A stretch of 11,322 nucleotides of DNA from positions 1 through 11,322 of the forward strand of contig JALWQZ010000074.1 of assembly GCA_027077895.1 (NCBI GenBank), written 5' to 3'. The DNA is from Microcaldota archaeon (GTDB taxonomy: Archaea; B1Sed10-29; WALL01; WAMD01). Shown one piece after another: positions 1 through 8,022 of the stretch. A program made the position numbers and the translations under genes. Under the pieces are notes generated by a model. The model was not told the origin of the DNA. It saw nothing but the letters and a program-made list of their open reading frames with translations, and did not search any database. Positions within the stretch are counted from its first letter, which is position 1, and each line of letters opens with the position of its first letter.

Positions 1-524
1 TAGTTAACAGAAGTATGCAGTACTACAAAGACATAAACATGACTGTCATATACACACTTGTTTCTGGGCTGAATTCAAGCAGGAACTACACAATATCGGA
101 CGTTCTCCCAGGATACTCTAGCATATCACAGATAGAGGTTGACCCCACACCTGCAAACTATTCTAGTGGCCCCAGTGGGCTTGCAATCACATTTGACGCG
201 AACCAGACAGGGCACTTCAGTTATGTCTACAAACTCCCAGGTTATGTCTCCCTAGCATACATAGATGCAGTAGGCCAGCCAAGTATAAGTTACGCCACCC
301 TGTTAAATGAGACCAACGAAACAAACTCCTCGGGCACGGTTGTGGTAAAGAAGAATGCGTTGACAGGTCTGCTCAGCCTAGTTGAAGCAGGGGCGTCTAG
401 TTACATAGCCATGATAATAACCGGTTCGGTGGTTGCCTTCCTGTTGCTGTACCTAGAGACTAGGACACCCGTTGAAGTCACAGAGATATCAGAAGACGAC
501 ATGATCCTGGCGGAGATGGAGTGA
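1..524 (+). CDS. C-terminal part of a membrane-anchored cell-surface protein (5' end outside window)
   Basis: The reading frame is open to the window edge (in-frame codons before the first Met at 15 encode V-N-R-S), so this is most likely the end of a longer protein rather than a 169-residue gene starting at 15; no Shine-Dalgarno precedes that Met. Counting from that Met, residues 1-90 form a beta-rich extracellular domain with several N-X-S/T sequons. Residues 98-107 are an Asn/Thr-rich linker, 116-126 read LTGLLSLVEAG, 129-147 are one hydrophobic membrane helix, and about 20 acidic residues follow, probably cytoplasmic. The domain parallels the end of the next gene: an aliphatic-D-x-x-P turn (D29-P32), P-T-P (44-46), then G-L...Q-T-x-x-F-x-Y. 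The pair may be paralogous surface proteins. Function is unknown beyond an anchored exported protein. Confidence 0.75.
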   Translation, partial: VNRSMQYYKDINMTVIYTLVSGLNSSRNYTISDVLPGYSSISQIEVDPTPANYSSGPSGLAITFDANQTGHFSYVYKLPGYVSLAYIDAVGQPSISYATLLNETNETNSSGTVVVKKNALTGLLSLVEAGASSYIAMIITGSVVAFLLLYLETRTPVEVTEISEDDMILAEME

Positions 525-537
525 GTCTAGTGCAACC

Positions 538-551
538 CTTTGTTATTGTTG
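538..551 (+). terminator. Possible T-rich terminator after the first surface-protein gene
   Basis: A T-rich stretch with several short T runs lies about 15 bases after the TGA at 522-524 and just before the promoter of the next gene. Archaeal RNA polymerase can stop at T-rich tracts without a hairpin. No stem-loop is evident, so this is a weak call. Confidence 0.3.
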
Positions 552-564
552 TAACCTAACAGTT

Positions 565-612
565 AGGAAAACTTTATAAATAAACTTGCATAGAAAAATA
601 TTCACCTGGAGG
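565..612 (+). promoter_or_regulatory. Archaeal promoter and Shine-Dalgarno for the giant surface-protein gene
   Basis: TTTATAAAT at 573-581 is a good TATA box, preceded by a purine-rich GGAAAA (565-570) in the place of a BRE. Transcription would start about 25 bases downstream, near 602, giving a leader of roughly 18 bases. That leader carries GGAGG at 608-612, exactly 7 bases before the ATG at 620. The gene therefore seems to have its own promoter and need not be read through from the gene before it. Confidence 0.7.
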
Positions 613-619
613 GGTTTTC

Positions 620-3600
620 ATGAATAAGGAGATGTATGCTTTCACGCTTGTATTTGCTCTACTAGCCCTAGGCATGTCCATGGCTAGCCCAATTCATCTG
701 GTAGGCCTGGGCACCTATGGAAGTTCACCAGTGTATATGCGACCGGTGACTCCAATAAAAATGGTCCCAGTGAATTCTGGGGGGCAGTCTGGGAGCATTG
801 TTTCTGCCCCGAGCGTCCCATCTGTTTCAACAACACCAAAGCCGACAGAACCTTTGAATGCCTCTGGTTCTAGGAATACATTCGAGCCAAGAAAGCCAGT
901 GGAGCGTATTCATCCTATTCAATCAACAGGCAACAACTCCATACTTGAGGTTGAGTACACATGCTACAACTGTTCGACACCTATAAATATCCCTCTAGGT
1001 AATGGAACGTACACCCTGCAAAGAATGGTCATAAACTACAACCTAGCCGAGAATGACTGTGAGTACGTTTCACCCATGTACAGGGATTCATTGGGTAATT
1101 TCTTCTACATCGTCCCAGACACTGGATACGTTGTTATGTGCCCAACACAGAACACGACTGTGATAAACAACATCCAGAACGTATCAACTAACTATATAAG
1201 AATAGTTCCCAATGATCCATCAAAGGGACCTATAAAGTTCAACATGCTTGATGTGAAGGTTTACTGGAAGGATGAACCACCAATTGCAACTGGATACTCC
1301 TCGTTCCCAACATGTTCGCGTAGAAATATAACCCTAGATTTTGATGTCAGCGATTCAGATTCCAACATATCCCAGATAAACATAATAATGGACAACAGCA
1401 CATTGCTCAACCGCAGTTTTAACACTCCAAAATTGCATTTCAATTTTACACACGAAGTTGTGAATCCTGGTTACCACATGTTTAACATCAATATAACCGA
1501 TGAATATGGTGCTTCATGGTGGAGAACGACAGCATGGTTCGTAAAACCTTCTCCTGATTTTTACGTCAGGAACGTTTCAGTTTACTCAACCGACAATGCG
1601 CACCCAGTGAATGTTAGCATGGTTGTTGGGAACAATGGCGACTCATTGAATGGAACCTACTACGGCGCAAACATGGCAATGATTGTTCTTTACGTAAATG
1701 GTGCCATTAAGAAGGTTCTCCAGGATGTCAGGTTGGACGCTGGGCAGACGAAGGATATAACCACTAGTTTAAATGTATCTACACCTGGTAACTACACGCT
1801 TACGGTTAGGATACTCAACCAGATTATAGACACGTGCTCAGACCTGAATACGTCAAATAATGTATTCTCAACTCATTTCAATGTTATCCAAGCGAACAGG
1901 CCACCGAGGGCAGACTTTTACTGGACTCCTAGCCAGATTGTTGCCAACAGGACACCAGTTGTTTTCTATGATAATTCAACAGATCCTGACAACAATATTG
2001 TCAAGTGGGTGTGGAACTTTGGAGATGGAATAACTGTTTACATGACAAACGGCAACCACACAAGCAACATAACTCACGTGTTCACACAACCAGGGACATT
2101 CTATGTAAATTTGACCGTTGTTGATTCAGGAGGGTTAAAGAATTCGACAGTTAAACCTGTCAATGTTCTAGGTCTTCCTGTTATCAATGAGTTCAAGGCC
2201 ACGCCAAGTTCAGGCTACGATCCTCTTACAGTTGAGTTTACTGTGAATGTTACTGACCCAAATAACATCAACTCAAGTAATCTGAGCGTCACTGTATTCT
2301 ATGGAGATGGGAAGTCAGTTAGCACACTTGTCTCTGGGGCAACAGGGGTCATCTACTTGAACCACACGTATGAGTACATGGGTAACTATACGGCTAGACT
2401 AGTTGTCAATGACGGCTACGGTCTATCCACCAATGCTTCCACACTAGTTAGAGTAAGTGACGCTGCACCAGTGATAACGGACTTTGAGGCAACACCACAA
2501 AATGGTAGTGCTCCACTAACAGTTAATTTCTGTTTGTCCGCATACGATGCAAATGACAATGAATTGACCGGTACCCTGTACTACGGAAATGGAAACAAGT
2601 TAGAGTTTGTCCTAAAAAACACCAGTTATTCAACCCTAACGTGCTATGCGATTAATTATACGTATTCAAAGCCTGGATCCTACAATGCTATGTTTGTTGT
2701 AAAGGATAGGGATGGTCTTGAGGATTATGATATAAGACCGATAAACGTTACACAAGTGGAACTTCCGGATCTTACAATCCCAAGCGTGAACATTTCCAGT
2801 AGTATAAATGAAACTGAACCGGTTAATATAACTGTTTATGTGAAAAACCAGGGAAATGCAAACGCAACCAATGTTGAAGTTAGAATGACACAAGCATTTT
2901 CAGCAATGACTAGGGTTGCAGCCATGTCATCAACCGCATCAAATTCAACAACAGGTAATGTTAAGTACGTTAATGTGTCTGCAGGCGAAACTGTCCCTGT
3001 CGTGTTTACCTGGGTCCCTGGGGTATATGGGAACTACACGCTTTACTTTGATGTTGATCCAGTGAACGTTGTTCATGAGTCAAATGAGTCAAACAATGAG
3101 TACACGTTACATGTGCACGTAAATCCATTACCTGACTTTGCAGTCTATCCTGATCTAATCACGTCCGAAGGATTAACTCAGGGACAGCCAGGTAACGTTT
3201 CGGTTCAAGTCTTAAACATAGGCCATACAGGAGGAAACGTTAGCGTTACACTATCTTACACTGGCTTTAACTCAACCTTGAACAAGTCTGTTTACATACC
3301 TGCTGGTCATGAGCAGGAGTTGACATTCCAGATAACTCCAGTGAGCGTCAATACAACAGTGAATGTTTCTCTGATGGGTGGAGATGAACTTAACTACTCA
3401 AATGATTTTGCCACCAAGAACCTGTCTGTCAAACCATCGTACCCAGAACTAGAAATAACCAACGTTTCGGTATCTGCCAGTGAGACAAGTGCTATCCTGC
3501 TATTTAACACCACCAACAAGGCAAACGTGACCGTCTATTATGGCAACAGTACAAACTACACTAGTGAATTCTACGATAACTCCTCTTCTATGCACCATGC

Positions 3601-5704
3601 ATTCAACATAACTGGGTTAGTGCCAAATTCAACCTACTACTTTGAGATAGACGCAATTGGCGTGTATGGGCAGACTGCATCTTACAATGGCTCATTCACT
3701 ACACTGGCTAACACCACCCGTTTGTTAGACGTAGCAGTGGCCAGTTTGGAACTGCCATCTAGTGCTAGAGTTGGTGAGCCATTTAACATAACTGCTATCT
3801 TCTCAAATGACGGCAATACCAATGTTACAACCCTAGCACAAATACTCATTAATGGAACTGTAATATTTAGTGATAATATAACGCTAGGTGTGTATACTAA
3901 CAAAACAGTTCATATTACTTACATACCCAATGAAACAGGACAGTACACTATTACTGCCGTTATTGACCCTGACAATGCTTTAAATGAAATAAACGAAACG
4001 AACAACGAGATAACAAAGACAATCAATGTAACCGAATTGCAACCTCCCGTTGCTGTCATACCTCCAGAGACATGGGTGAAGGTTGGGGAGAACGCGACCT
4101 TCAACGCTAGCAACAGTTACGACCCCGATGGCACCATTGTTTCTTATGCCTGGAACTTCGGTGATGGAACAAATGGAACAGGGAAAGTCACGTATCATGC
4201 GTACAACTCCACAGGGTTATACATCGTATCCCTAACGGTCACAGACAATGATGGTTTGACTAGTAGGGCTAGGGAGCTTGTGGCTGTTTGGAATGATACT
4301 GGGTTACCTGATTTTATCCCGTACGTCAACAGCACCAGTGTTGTTGCAGGTGAGTTAAATGAAATACAAGTTTGGATATACAATGTTGGTAATGTCTCTA
4401 GCAATGTGACATCCTTTGTTTTAATGACATATGGAAACTCATCTGTAAACTTGACAAAGACCGTATTTATAGGTGCAGTTAACAAAACAGTGGTACCCAT
4501 TAATATCACACTACCAGAGAATGCGACAGACTTCATATTGAATATCACAGTGAATCCAGGACATTCTGTGAACGAGTCAAACTACTCTAATGATGAACTA
4601 GTCGTTAACTTCACTGTGTTACACAGGCCTGTTGCAAAGTTCTCTGCTGAGCCATCTTCGGGATATGCACCTTTGAATGTGTTGTTTAACGCTAGCAACA
4701 GTTACGACCCCGATGGCACCATTGTTTCTTATGCCTGGAACTTCGGTGATGGAACAAATGGAACAGGAAAGGTCGTATCTCACAGGTACTCAAAGGCAGG
4801 CACATACACTGTTACTCTAACTGTGACTGATAATGATAACCTGACTAGTGAAGTGTCTAGCACCATTAAGGTTTCAACTAGGCCGTCTGGAGGCGGCGGA
4901 GGAGCAGGAGGGGGTGGCGGATTTGTTATACACATTAATCCAAATCCGCCTCAGAAAAAGCCATCGTCTGTGACAAAGCCTAAACTAGTGAGTTATTACG
5001 CAGGGCATTTGTTTGTTGTGAGAGGTTATAATTACGATGCAAACTCAAATGAGACAACTATTACGACGGTCGTTCGCGGCACAGGAAATGTTACACTGTA
5101 CCAGATAATAGACACAATACCAAAGAGTATTGCAAAGAACATCACGATGATCTCAATATCACCTACTCCTGATAAAGTCATAAAGGCAGATCCAGTGGTT
5201 TCTTGGATGGTGGGTTTAGGAGCAGGGCAAACGTTCACATTCAAATATACTATTCATGGACATGTCCCAATAGGCAAGGTAGCCGCCCTGCAAGCGCCGA
5301 AGGTTAAAGTAATCTCCAGTGTTTATGTTAAGCCAAAACCAAAGAATAATACCACTGCGCCGGTCAATACTACAAATGGAACTGTGTCACACAATGCTAC
5401 CATATCACCCATAACTGGCCTAGTGACATTTGCCCAGGGGAATATAAAGAGTCTATTGATTGTACTCCTGCTGGCAATATTCATAGCGCTAGTGGCAGTT
5501 TACTTTGATGTTGTTGACAAGGTTAGAAATGTGACGACGTCTGTGGCTCCTAGTGAAGAGATAAGAGAAGTTAGCATATCTGAAGAATCAGATAGGGACA
5601 TTGTTAACATCATAGAGAGATCAGTGCTGGGACCTGGAACTCAGGAGTCTGAGAAAGAGCATTCGGAACCGGAGACACCTAGGGACAACCTCAGCGATTA
5701 CTGA
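620..5704 (+). CDS. Giant secreted, membrane-anchored PKD/CARDB/FN3 modular surface protein
   Basis: This 1694-residue protein starts with a Sec-type signal (residues 1 to about 23, hydrophobic core then M-A-S). Next come a Pro/Ser/Thr-rich segment (24-100), a Cys-containing beta region (about 105-200), an Ig-like domain (200-308) and a CARDB-like domain (310-422). Then follow PKD-type domains (425-515, 519-612, 616-712), CARDB (715-834, 837-938), FN3-like (941-1029), CARDB (1036-1137), PKD (1142-1224), CARDB (1229-1334) and PKD (1336-1419). An 11-residue Gly/Ala linker (1424-1434) precedes a juxtamembrane domain (about 1457-1552, with IPKS at 1500-1503 and DPVVSW at 1524-1529). An Asn/Thr linker, one helix (1612-1629) and an acidic 65-residue tail finish it. 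I count about 90 N-glycosylation sequons and eight Cys. The ATG is set by GGAGG seven bases upstream. By architecture it is an extracellular stalk for adhesion or for a surface layer; no enzymatic domain is visible. Domain borders are approximate. Confidence 0.9.
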   Translation: MNKEMYAFTLVFALLALGMSMASPIHLVGLGTYGSSPVYMRPVTPIKMVPVNSGGQSGSIVSAPSVPSVSTTPKPTEPLNASGSRNTFEPRKPVERIHPIQSTGNNSILEVEYTCYNCSTPINIPLGNGTYTLQRMVINYNLAENDCEYVSPMYRDSLGNFFYIVPDTGYVVMCPTQNTTVINNIQNVSTNYIRIVPNDPSKGPIKFNMLDVKVYWKDEPPIATGYSSFPTCSRRNITLDFDVSDSDSNISQINIIMDNSTLLNRSFNTPKLHFNFTHEVVNPGYHMFNINITDEYGASWWRTTAWFVKPSPDFYVRNVSVYSTDNAHPVNVSMVVGNNGDSLNGTYYGANMAMIVLYVNGAIKKVLQDVRLDAGQTKDITTSLNVSTPGNYTLTVRILNQIIDTCSDLNTSNNVFSTHFNVIQANRPPRADFYWTPSQIVANRTPVVFYDNSTDPDNNIVKWVWNFGDGITVYMTNGNHTSNITHVFTQPGTFYVNLTVVDSGGLKNSTVKPVNVLGLPVINEFKATPSSGYDPLTVEFTVNVTDPNNINSSNLSVTVFYGDGKSVSTLVSGATGVIYLNHTYEYMGNYTARLVVNDGYGLSTNASTLVRVSDAAPVITDFEATPQNGSAPLTVNFCLSAYDANDNELTGTLYYGNGNKLEFVLKNTSYSTLTCYAINYTYSKPGSYNAMFVVKDRDGLEDYDIRPINVTQVELPDLTIPSVNISSSINETEPVNITVYVKNQGNANATNVEVRMTQAFSAMTRVAAMSSTASNSTTGNVKYVNVSAGETVPVVFTWVPGVYGNYTLYFDVDPVNVVHESNESNNEYTLHVHVNPLPDFAVYPDLITSEGLTQGQPGNVSVQVLNIGHTGGNVSVTLSYTGFNSTLNKSVYIPAGHEQELTFQITPVSVNTTVNVSLMGGDELNYSNDFATKNLSVKPSYPELEITNVSVSASETSAILLFNTTNKANVTVYYGNSTNYTSEFYDNSSSMHHAFNITGLVPNSTYYFEIDAIGVYGQTASYNGSFTTLANTTRLLDVAVASLELPSSARVGEPFNITAIFSNDGNTNVTTLAQILINGTVIFSDNITLGVYTNKTVHITYIPNETGQYTITAVIDPDNALNEINETNNEITKTINVTELQPPVAVIPPETWVKVGENATFNASNSYDPDGTIVSYAWNFGDGTNGTGKVTYHAYNSTGLYIVSLTVTDNDGLTSRARELVAVWNDTGLPDFIPYVNSTSVVAGELNEIQVWIYNVGNVSSNVTSFVLMTYGNSSVNLTKTVFIGAVNKTVVPINITLPENATDFILNITVNPGHSVNESNYSNDELVVNFTVLHRPVAKFSAEPSSGYAPLNVLFNASNSYDPDGTIVSYAWNFGDGTNGTGKVVSHRYSKAGTYTVTLTVTDNDNLTSEVSSTIKVSTRPSGGGGGAGGGGGFVIHINPNPPQKKPSSVTKPKLVSYYAGHLFVVRGYNYDANSNETTITTVVRGTGNVTLYQIIDTIPKSIAKNITMISISPTPDKVIKADPVVSWMVGLGAGQTFTFKYTIHGHVPIGKVAALQAPKVKVISSVYVKPKPKNNTTAPVNTTNGTVSHNATISPITGLVTFAQGNIKSLLIVLLLAIFIALVAVYFDVVDKVRNVTTSVAPSEEIREVSISEESDRDIVNIIERSVLGPGTQESEKEHSEPETPRDNLSDY
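4103..4182 (+). repeat. 80-bp perfect direct repeat, copy 1 (inside PKD domain)
   Basis: These 80 bases are identical to 4688-4767, 585 bases (195 codons) downstream in the same frame. They encode the core of a PKD domain (NASNSYDPDG... through ...FGDGTNGTG). Sequence on both sides diverges at once: C against T at the left edge, and G against A at position 4183/4768. The other PKD domains in the protein are not close at the nucleotide level. A recent gene-conversion or partial duplication event inside the gene explains this best. Confidence 0.97.
4688..4767 (+). repeat. 80-bp perfect direct repeat, copy 2 (inside last PKD domain)
   Basis: This is the second copy of the element at 4103-4182, in the last PKD domain just before the glycine linker. 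Identity includes all synonymous positions, so the match is not explained by protein-level selection alone. It is also a site where slippage or recombination could delete one CARDB-PKD unit of exactly 195 codons in frame. Confidence 0.97.
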
Positions 5705-5728
5705 CCCATTAATCCATTCTTACTGGTT

Positions 5729-6241
5729 TTATGGTGTGAATCTCTCTACTTTATAGTAGGTTATGTCCCCTTCCTTGTCAACCACTGCGAATACCATCTT
5801 CTTCCTTACGTTCTGAGCGAGTCTGACTGACCTAGAGATTTCTGTGAACTCCATTTTGTGGTTCTCTTCTATTATATGGACTAGCCAGTTTGAATGTCCT
5901 TCTCCTGGTTTTACCCCTCTAGGATAAACTCTATAATGAGCACCAAACTTGAATCCAGTTCTAACTATATATCCTCTTTCCCTCAGATCTCTGTAAACTA
6001 GGTATTTCATCGGGAAGAGTTTGTCTTTCTTTGATAGGTACTTCATTAAGTCATCGAACTGGACTGGTTCATCATTCTCGTTTATTACTCTAAGGGATTC
6101 TCTTTTTTCAGATAGGTACAGCGCTTCCTCAGGAGATAGAAGCAGTTTTCCGTTTATGTTCTCGCCGTATCCTCTATCCAGGAGTTCTCCAGTTAGGCCA
6201 GGGGAGGTCACCCAAAATTTACCATGTGTAAACAGTATCAT
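5729..6241 (-). CDS. endA: tRNA-splicing endonuclease (tRNA-intron lyase)
   Basis: EndA cuts introns from precursor tRNAs at the bulge-helix-bulge motif, leaving 2',3'-cyclic phosphate and 5'-OH ends. At 170 residues it matches the short single-domain archaeal form that works as a homotetramer. The C-terminal catalytic domain shows the family triad with the usual spacing: Y106 in FGAHYRVYPRG, H116 in GEGHSNWLVH, and K147 in NVRKKMVFAVVD. The start ATG overlaps the TGA of the upstream HD gene (ATGA at 6238-6241). GGAGG on this strand at 6249-6253 sits 7 bases before the ATG, inside the HD gene, so translation is probably coupled. It is the last gene of the dCTP deaminase-HD-endA cluster and ends 24 bases from the convergent giant surface-protein gene. 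Confidence 0.95.
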   Translation of the reverse strand: MILFTHGKFWVTSPGLTGELLDRGYGENINGKLLLSPEEALYLSEKRESLRVINENDEPVQFDDLMKYLSKKDKLFPMKYLVYRDLRERGYIVRTGFKFGAHYRVYPRGVKPGEGHSNWLVHIIEENHKMEFTEISRSVRLAQNVRKKMVFAVVDKEGDITYYKVERFTP

Positions 6242-7413
6242 TTGCTATCCTCCTCGATTGATTTCATAACTCTCTCGGCGTGTGGTTTTACTTTCTCCAT
6301 GAGTTCCTTCTTTGTTGCCACGTAAACATACATATGGTCCCATTGTGCTTCGGAGAGTATCCTTGATATCAATGATACCTCCTGTATTTTGTAAATCTCA
6401 TCTCTATATAGGATAGGAATTGACAACCCTCTAAACCAGGGTGTTGGCACGTAAAACACCACATCTAGAGGGGAAACACCTGCGTCACTTGCAATCTCCT
6501 CTTCTATTTTGCGCATTTTCTTCTTATCTATGCCCCCCAAGAATAACCAGTTTTTAAATTCCCTCAGCCTTCTCTGGTATACCCTCTTGTACAAGTTCCT
6601 ATTCATTATCCTTTTCACTATCTCAAATGCACTCTTGTCCTGTGGGAGTATATTGTACATCACATAGTTGTCGTCGTATTTTATCAGGTCTTCTACGGTC
6701 ATTACATTGTTATTTATCGCCTCGTTGACTGCTTTGTCTATCATCAGCGATGCTATTGCTCTAGTTTTGTGTGTGTAAACACTTGCGAACATCATGAACC
6801 TGCCTATGAGTAGATACTCTGCAGATAACAGGCCGCTTATGTCTAGAGCGATTTTGTCATTGAAGATTACTTTTTTTCTTATTAGTCTGTCTAGGTCAAT
6901 TAGCCCGAATGCCACGCCAGTGTATTTGCTGTCTCTCATTAGGTAGTCCATACGGTCAGTTCCTATGTCTCCTGTTATTACACGTCCCTTTGGACTCTCG
7001 AATATTCTCCTAATCTCCCTGGGTTCTATCCCATTATCCCTTAACACGTCTGCTACGGTTGACTTTTCTATTAGGTCGAGGCCTATTCCTTCGTGGTCTT
7101 TTCCCAATTTGGCTTCTAGAAGATAGTCAAAAGTGTGAGGGAATGCGGCGTGTCCGATATCATGTAATAACCCATAAATCTTGAGTAGATCAGTGGATTC
7201 TTTTTCGAACCCTAGTTGCTGACAAACCTTCTCTGTTAGATGATAGACACCAAGTGAATGTTCAAATCTATTGTGGTTTGAGCCAGGGTAAACTAAATCG
7301 GCGAATGGTATCTGGTGCAGCCTTCTCAACCTTTGCATTTCTGGGGTATCAATTAGTGCCTCGCTCAGTCCGTCAAATTTTATGTCCCCGTGCACAGAGT
7401 CCTTTATCCACAT
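6238..7413 (-). CDS. SAMHD1-like HD-superfamily phosphohydrolase, probable dNTP triphosphohydrolase
   Basis: This 391-residue protein belongs to the HD phosphohydrolase family of SAMHD1 and bacterial dGTPases (COG1078 type). The opening VHGDIKFDGL and the MQRLRRLHQ segment are family hallmarks. Putative metal ligands are H52 (NRFEHSLGV), H84-D85 (GLLHDIGH) and D153 (GTDRMDYLMRD). Y157 and D161 match SAMHD1 Y315 and D319 by alignment from memory. Family members split dNTPs into deoxynucleoside and triphosphate, often under allosteric dNTP control, but the substrate here is inferred. Its neighbour upstream is a dCTP deaminase, which supports a role in nucleotide pools. No Shine-Dalgarno precedes the ATG; a TATA-like element about 26 bases upstream suggests a leaderless transcript. 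The C-terminal half is less conserved and may carry oligomer or regulatory contacts. Confidence 0.85.
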   Translation of the reverse strand: MWIKDSVHGDIKFDGLSEALIDTPEMQRLRRLHQIPFADLVYPGSNHNRFEHSLGVYHLTEKVCQQLGFEKESTDLLKIYGLLHDIGHAAFPHTFDYLLEAKLGKDHEGIGLDLIEKSTVADVLRDNGIEPREIRRIFESPKGRVITGDIGTDRMDYLMRDSKYTGVAFGLIDLDRLIRKKVIFNDKIALDISGLLSAEYLLIGRFMMFASVYTHKTRAIASLMIDKAVNEAINNNVMTVEDLIKYDDNYVMYNILPQDKSAFEIVKRIMNRNLYKRVYQRRLREFKNWLFLGGIDKKKMRKIEEEIASDAGVSPLDVVFYVPTPWFRGLSIPILYRDEIYKIQEVSLISRILSEAQWDHMYVYVATKKELMEKVKPHAERVMKSIEEDSK

Positions 7414-7434
7414 GATTTTATTTTTAGGTCGCTT

Positions 7435-7443
7435 CTTATATTA
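7435..7443 (-). promoter_or_regulatory. Putative internal promoter for a leaderless HD-gene transcript
   Basis: On the minus strand, AATATAAG overlaps the TAA stop of the dCTP deaminase gene, with its centre about 26 bases from the A of the HD-gene ATG at 7413. The bases between are A/T-rich and contain no GGAGG-like site. This is the geometry expected when transcription starts at the start codon. It would let the HD gene be expressed apart from dcd. Confidence 0.45.
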
Positions 7444-8022
7444 TTTTACTGGTTTGTCTAGTATTGGGGCTAGTCTTTCAATATGTTTCTTTTTGCCATA
7501 TCTCCCATAACTATCGTATGGCATGTCCGTTGGGGTCTTTGTCTCCAGTAACACGCCCTTTGCAATTTTCATTTTTGGAGTTAGGTACACGTCAAAGGGT
7601 CCGACGTTCGCAATCTCCAGGACTATCTTTCTTGGCCTGGCTTCGTATTTTGATGGGAACCCGTGGCCAGATTCTATTAGCATTGCGGTCTGAGTTACGG
7701 AGATGCCTAGCCTAGCCAGTGTTGACCTACCTTCAACAAACATTGCTAGTTTATTGCTTATCGCTATTTTTTCGTATGTCCTGCCGAGAATAAAGTCTCC
7801 AGGTTTTAGTGTGTATTTTTCGCCCTTGCCTATCTCTATGACTTCGTACATATCATCGATGTCCTCCCCGCTTGTTGGATCTATTTCTCCACCCAGGGGT
7901 ATAGCAAATTTGTTGTCTAGTCTCATGAATATGGCACTTGGTTTTAATAGGGATTTGTTAAATGGCTCTACAACTAGGTCTCCTGACCTTATGGCCCGCA
8001 TTATATCAATATTCGAGTACAT
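7441..8022 (-). CDS. dcd: dCTP deaminase (dUTPase-fold family)
   Basis: The enzyme deaminates dCTP to dUTP (or, in bifunctional DCD-DUT forms, to dUMP), feeding thymidylate synthesis. At 193 residues it has the expected length. Motif VEGRSTLARLG (97-106) gives R99, S100 and R104, matching E. coli R110, S111 and R115. T112-A113 matches T123-A124, and E136 in IVLEIAN matches the catalytic E138. The C-terminal MPYDSYGRYGKKK matches the nucleotide-closing segment. The loop between A113 and E136 is 23 residues instead of the usual 14 and lacks the PGW/PGF turn. GGTGGT ends 3 bases before the ATG, which puts it in the same anti-Shine-Dalgarno register as other genes here. It is first in the cluster with the HD phosphohydrolase and endA. 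Whether it also hydrolyses dUTP cannot be read from the sequence. Confidence 0.88.
   Translation of the reverse strand: MYSNIDIMRAIRSGDLVVEPFNKSLLKPSAIFMRLDNKFAIPLGGEIDPTSGEDIDDMYEVIEIGKGEKYTLKPGDFILGRTYEKIAISNKLAMFVEGRSTLARLGISVTQTAMLIESGHGFPSKYEARPRKIVLEIANVGPFDVYLTPKMKIAKGVLLETKTPTDMPYDSYGRYGKKKHIERLAPILDKPVK

Noticed and set aside
15..17. Met at 15 as the true start of the first protein
   Set aside because: The frame is open upstream, there is no Shine-Dalgarno or signal peptide, and the segment looks like the end of a longer ectodomain.
4195..4548. 117-codon open frame on the minus strand inside the giant gene
   Set aside because: It lies fully antisense to clearly coding PKD/CARDB sequence, has no ribosome site or recognisable domain, and fits a shadow of skewed codon use.
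4889..4921. Glycine-rich stretch as a sign of a frameshift or assembly fault
   Set aside because: The frame continues through it into a conserved juxtamembrane domain, and Gly linkers at this place are normal in surface proteins.
7610..7620. Possible loss of the catalytic glutamate in the dCTP deaminase
   Set aside because: The lengthened loop first suggested it was missing, but E136 in IVLEIAN aligns with E. coli E138.
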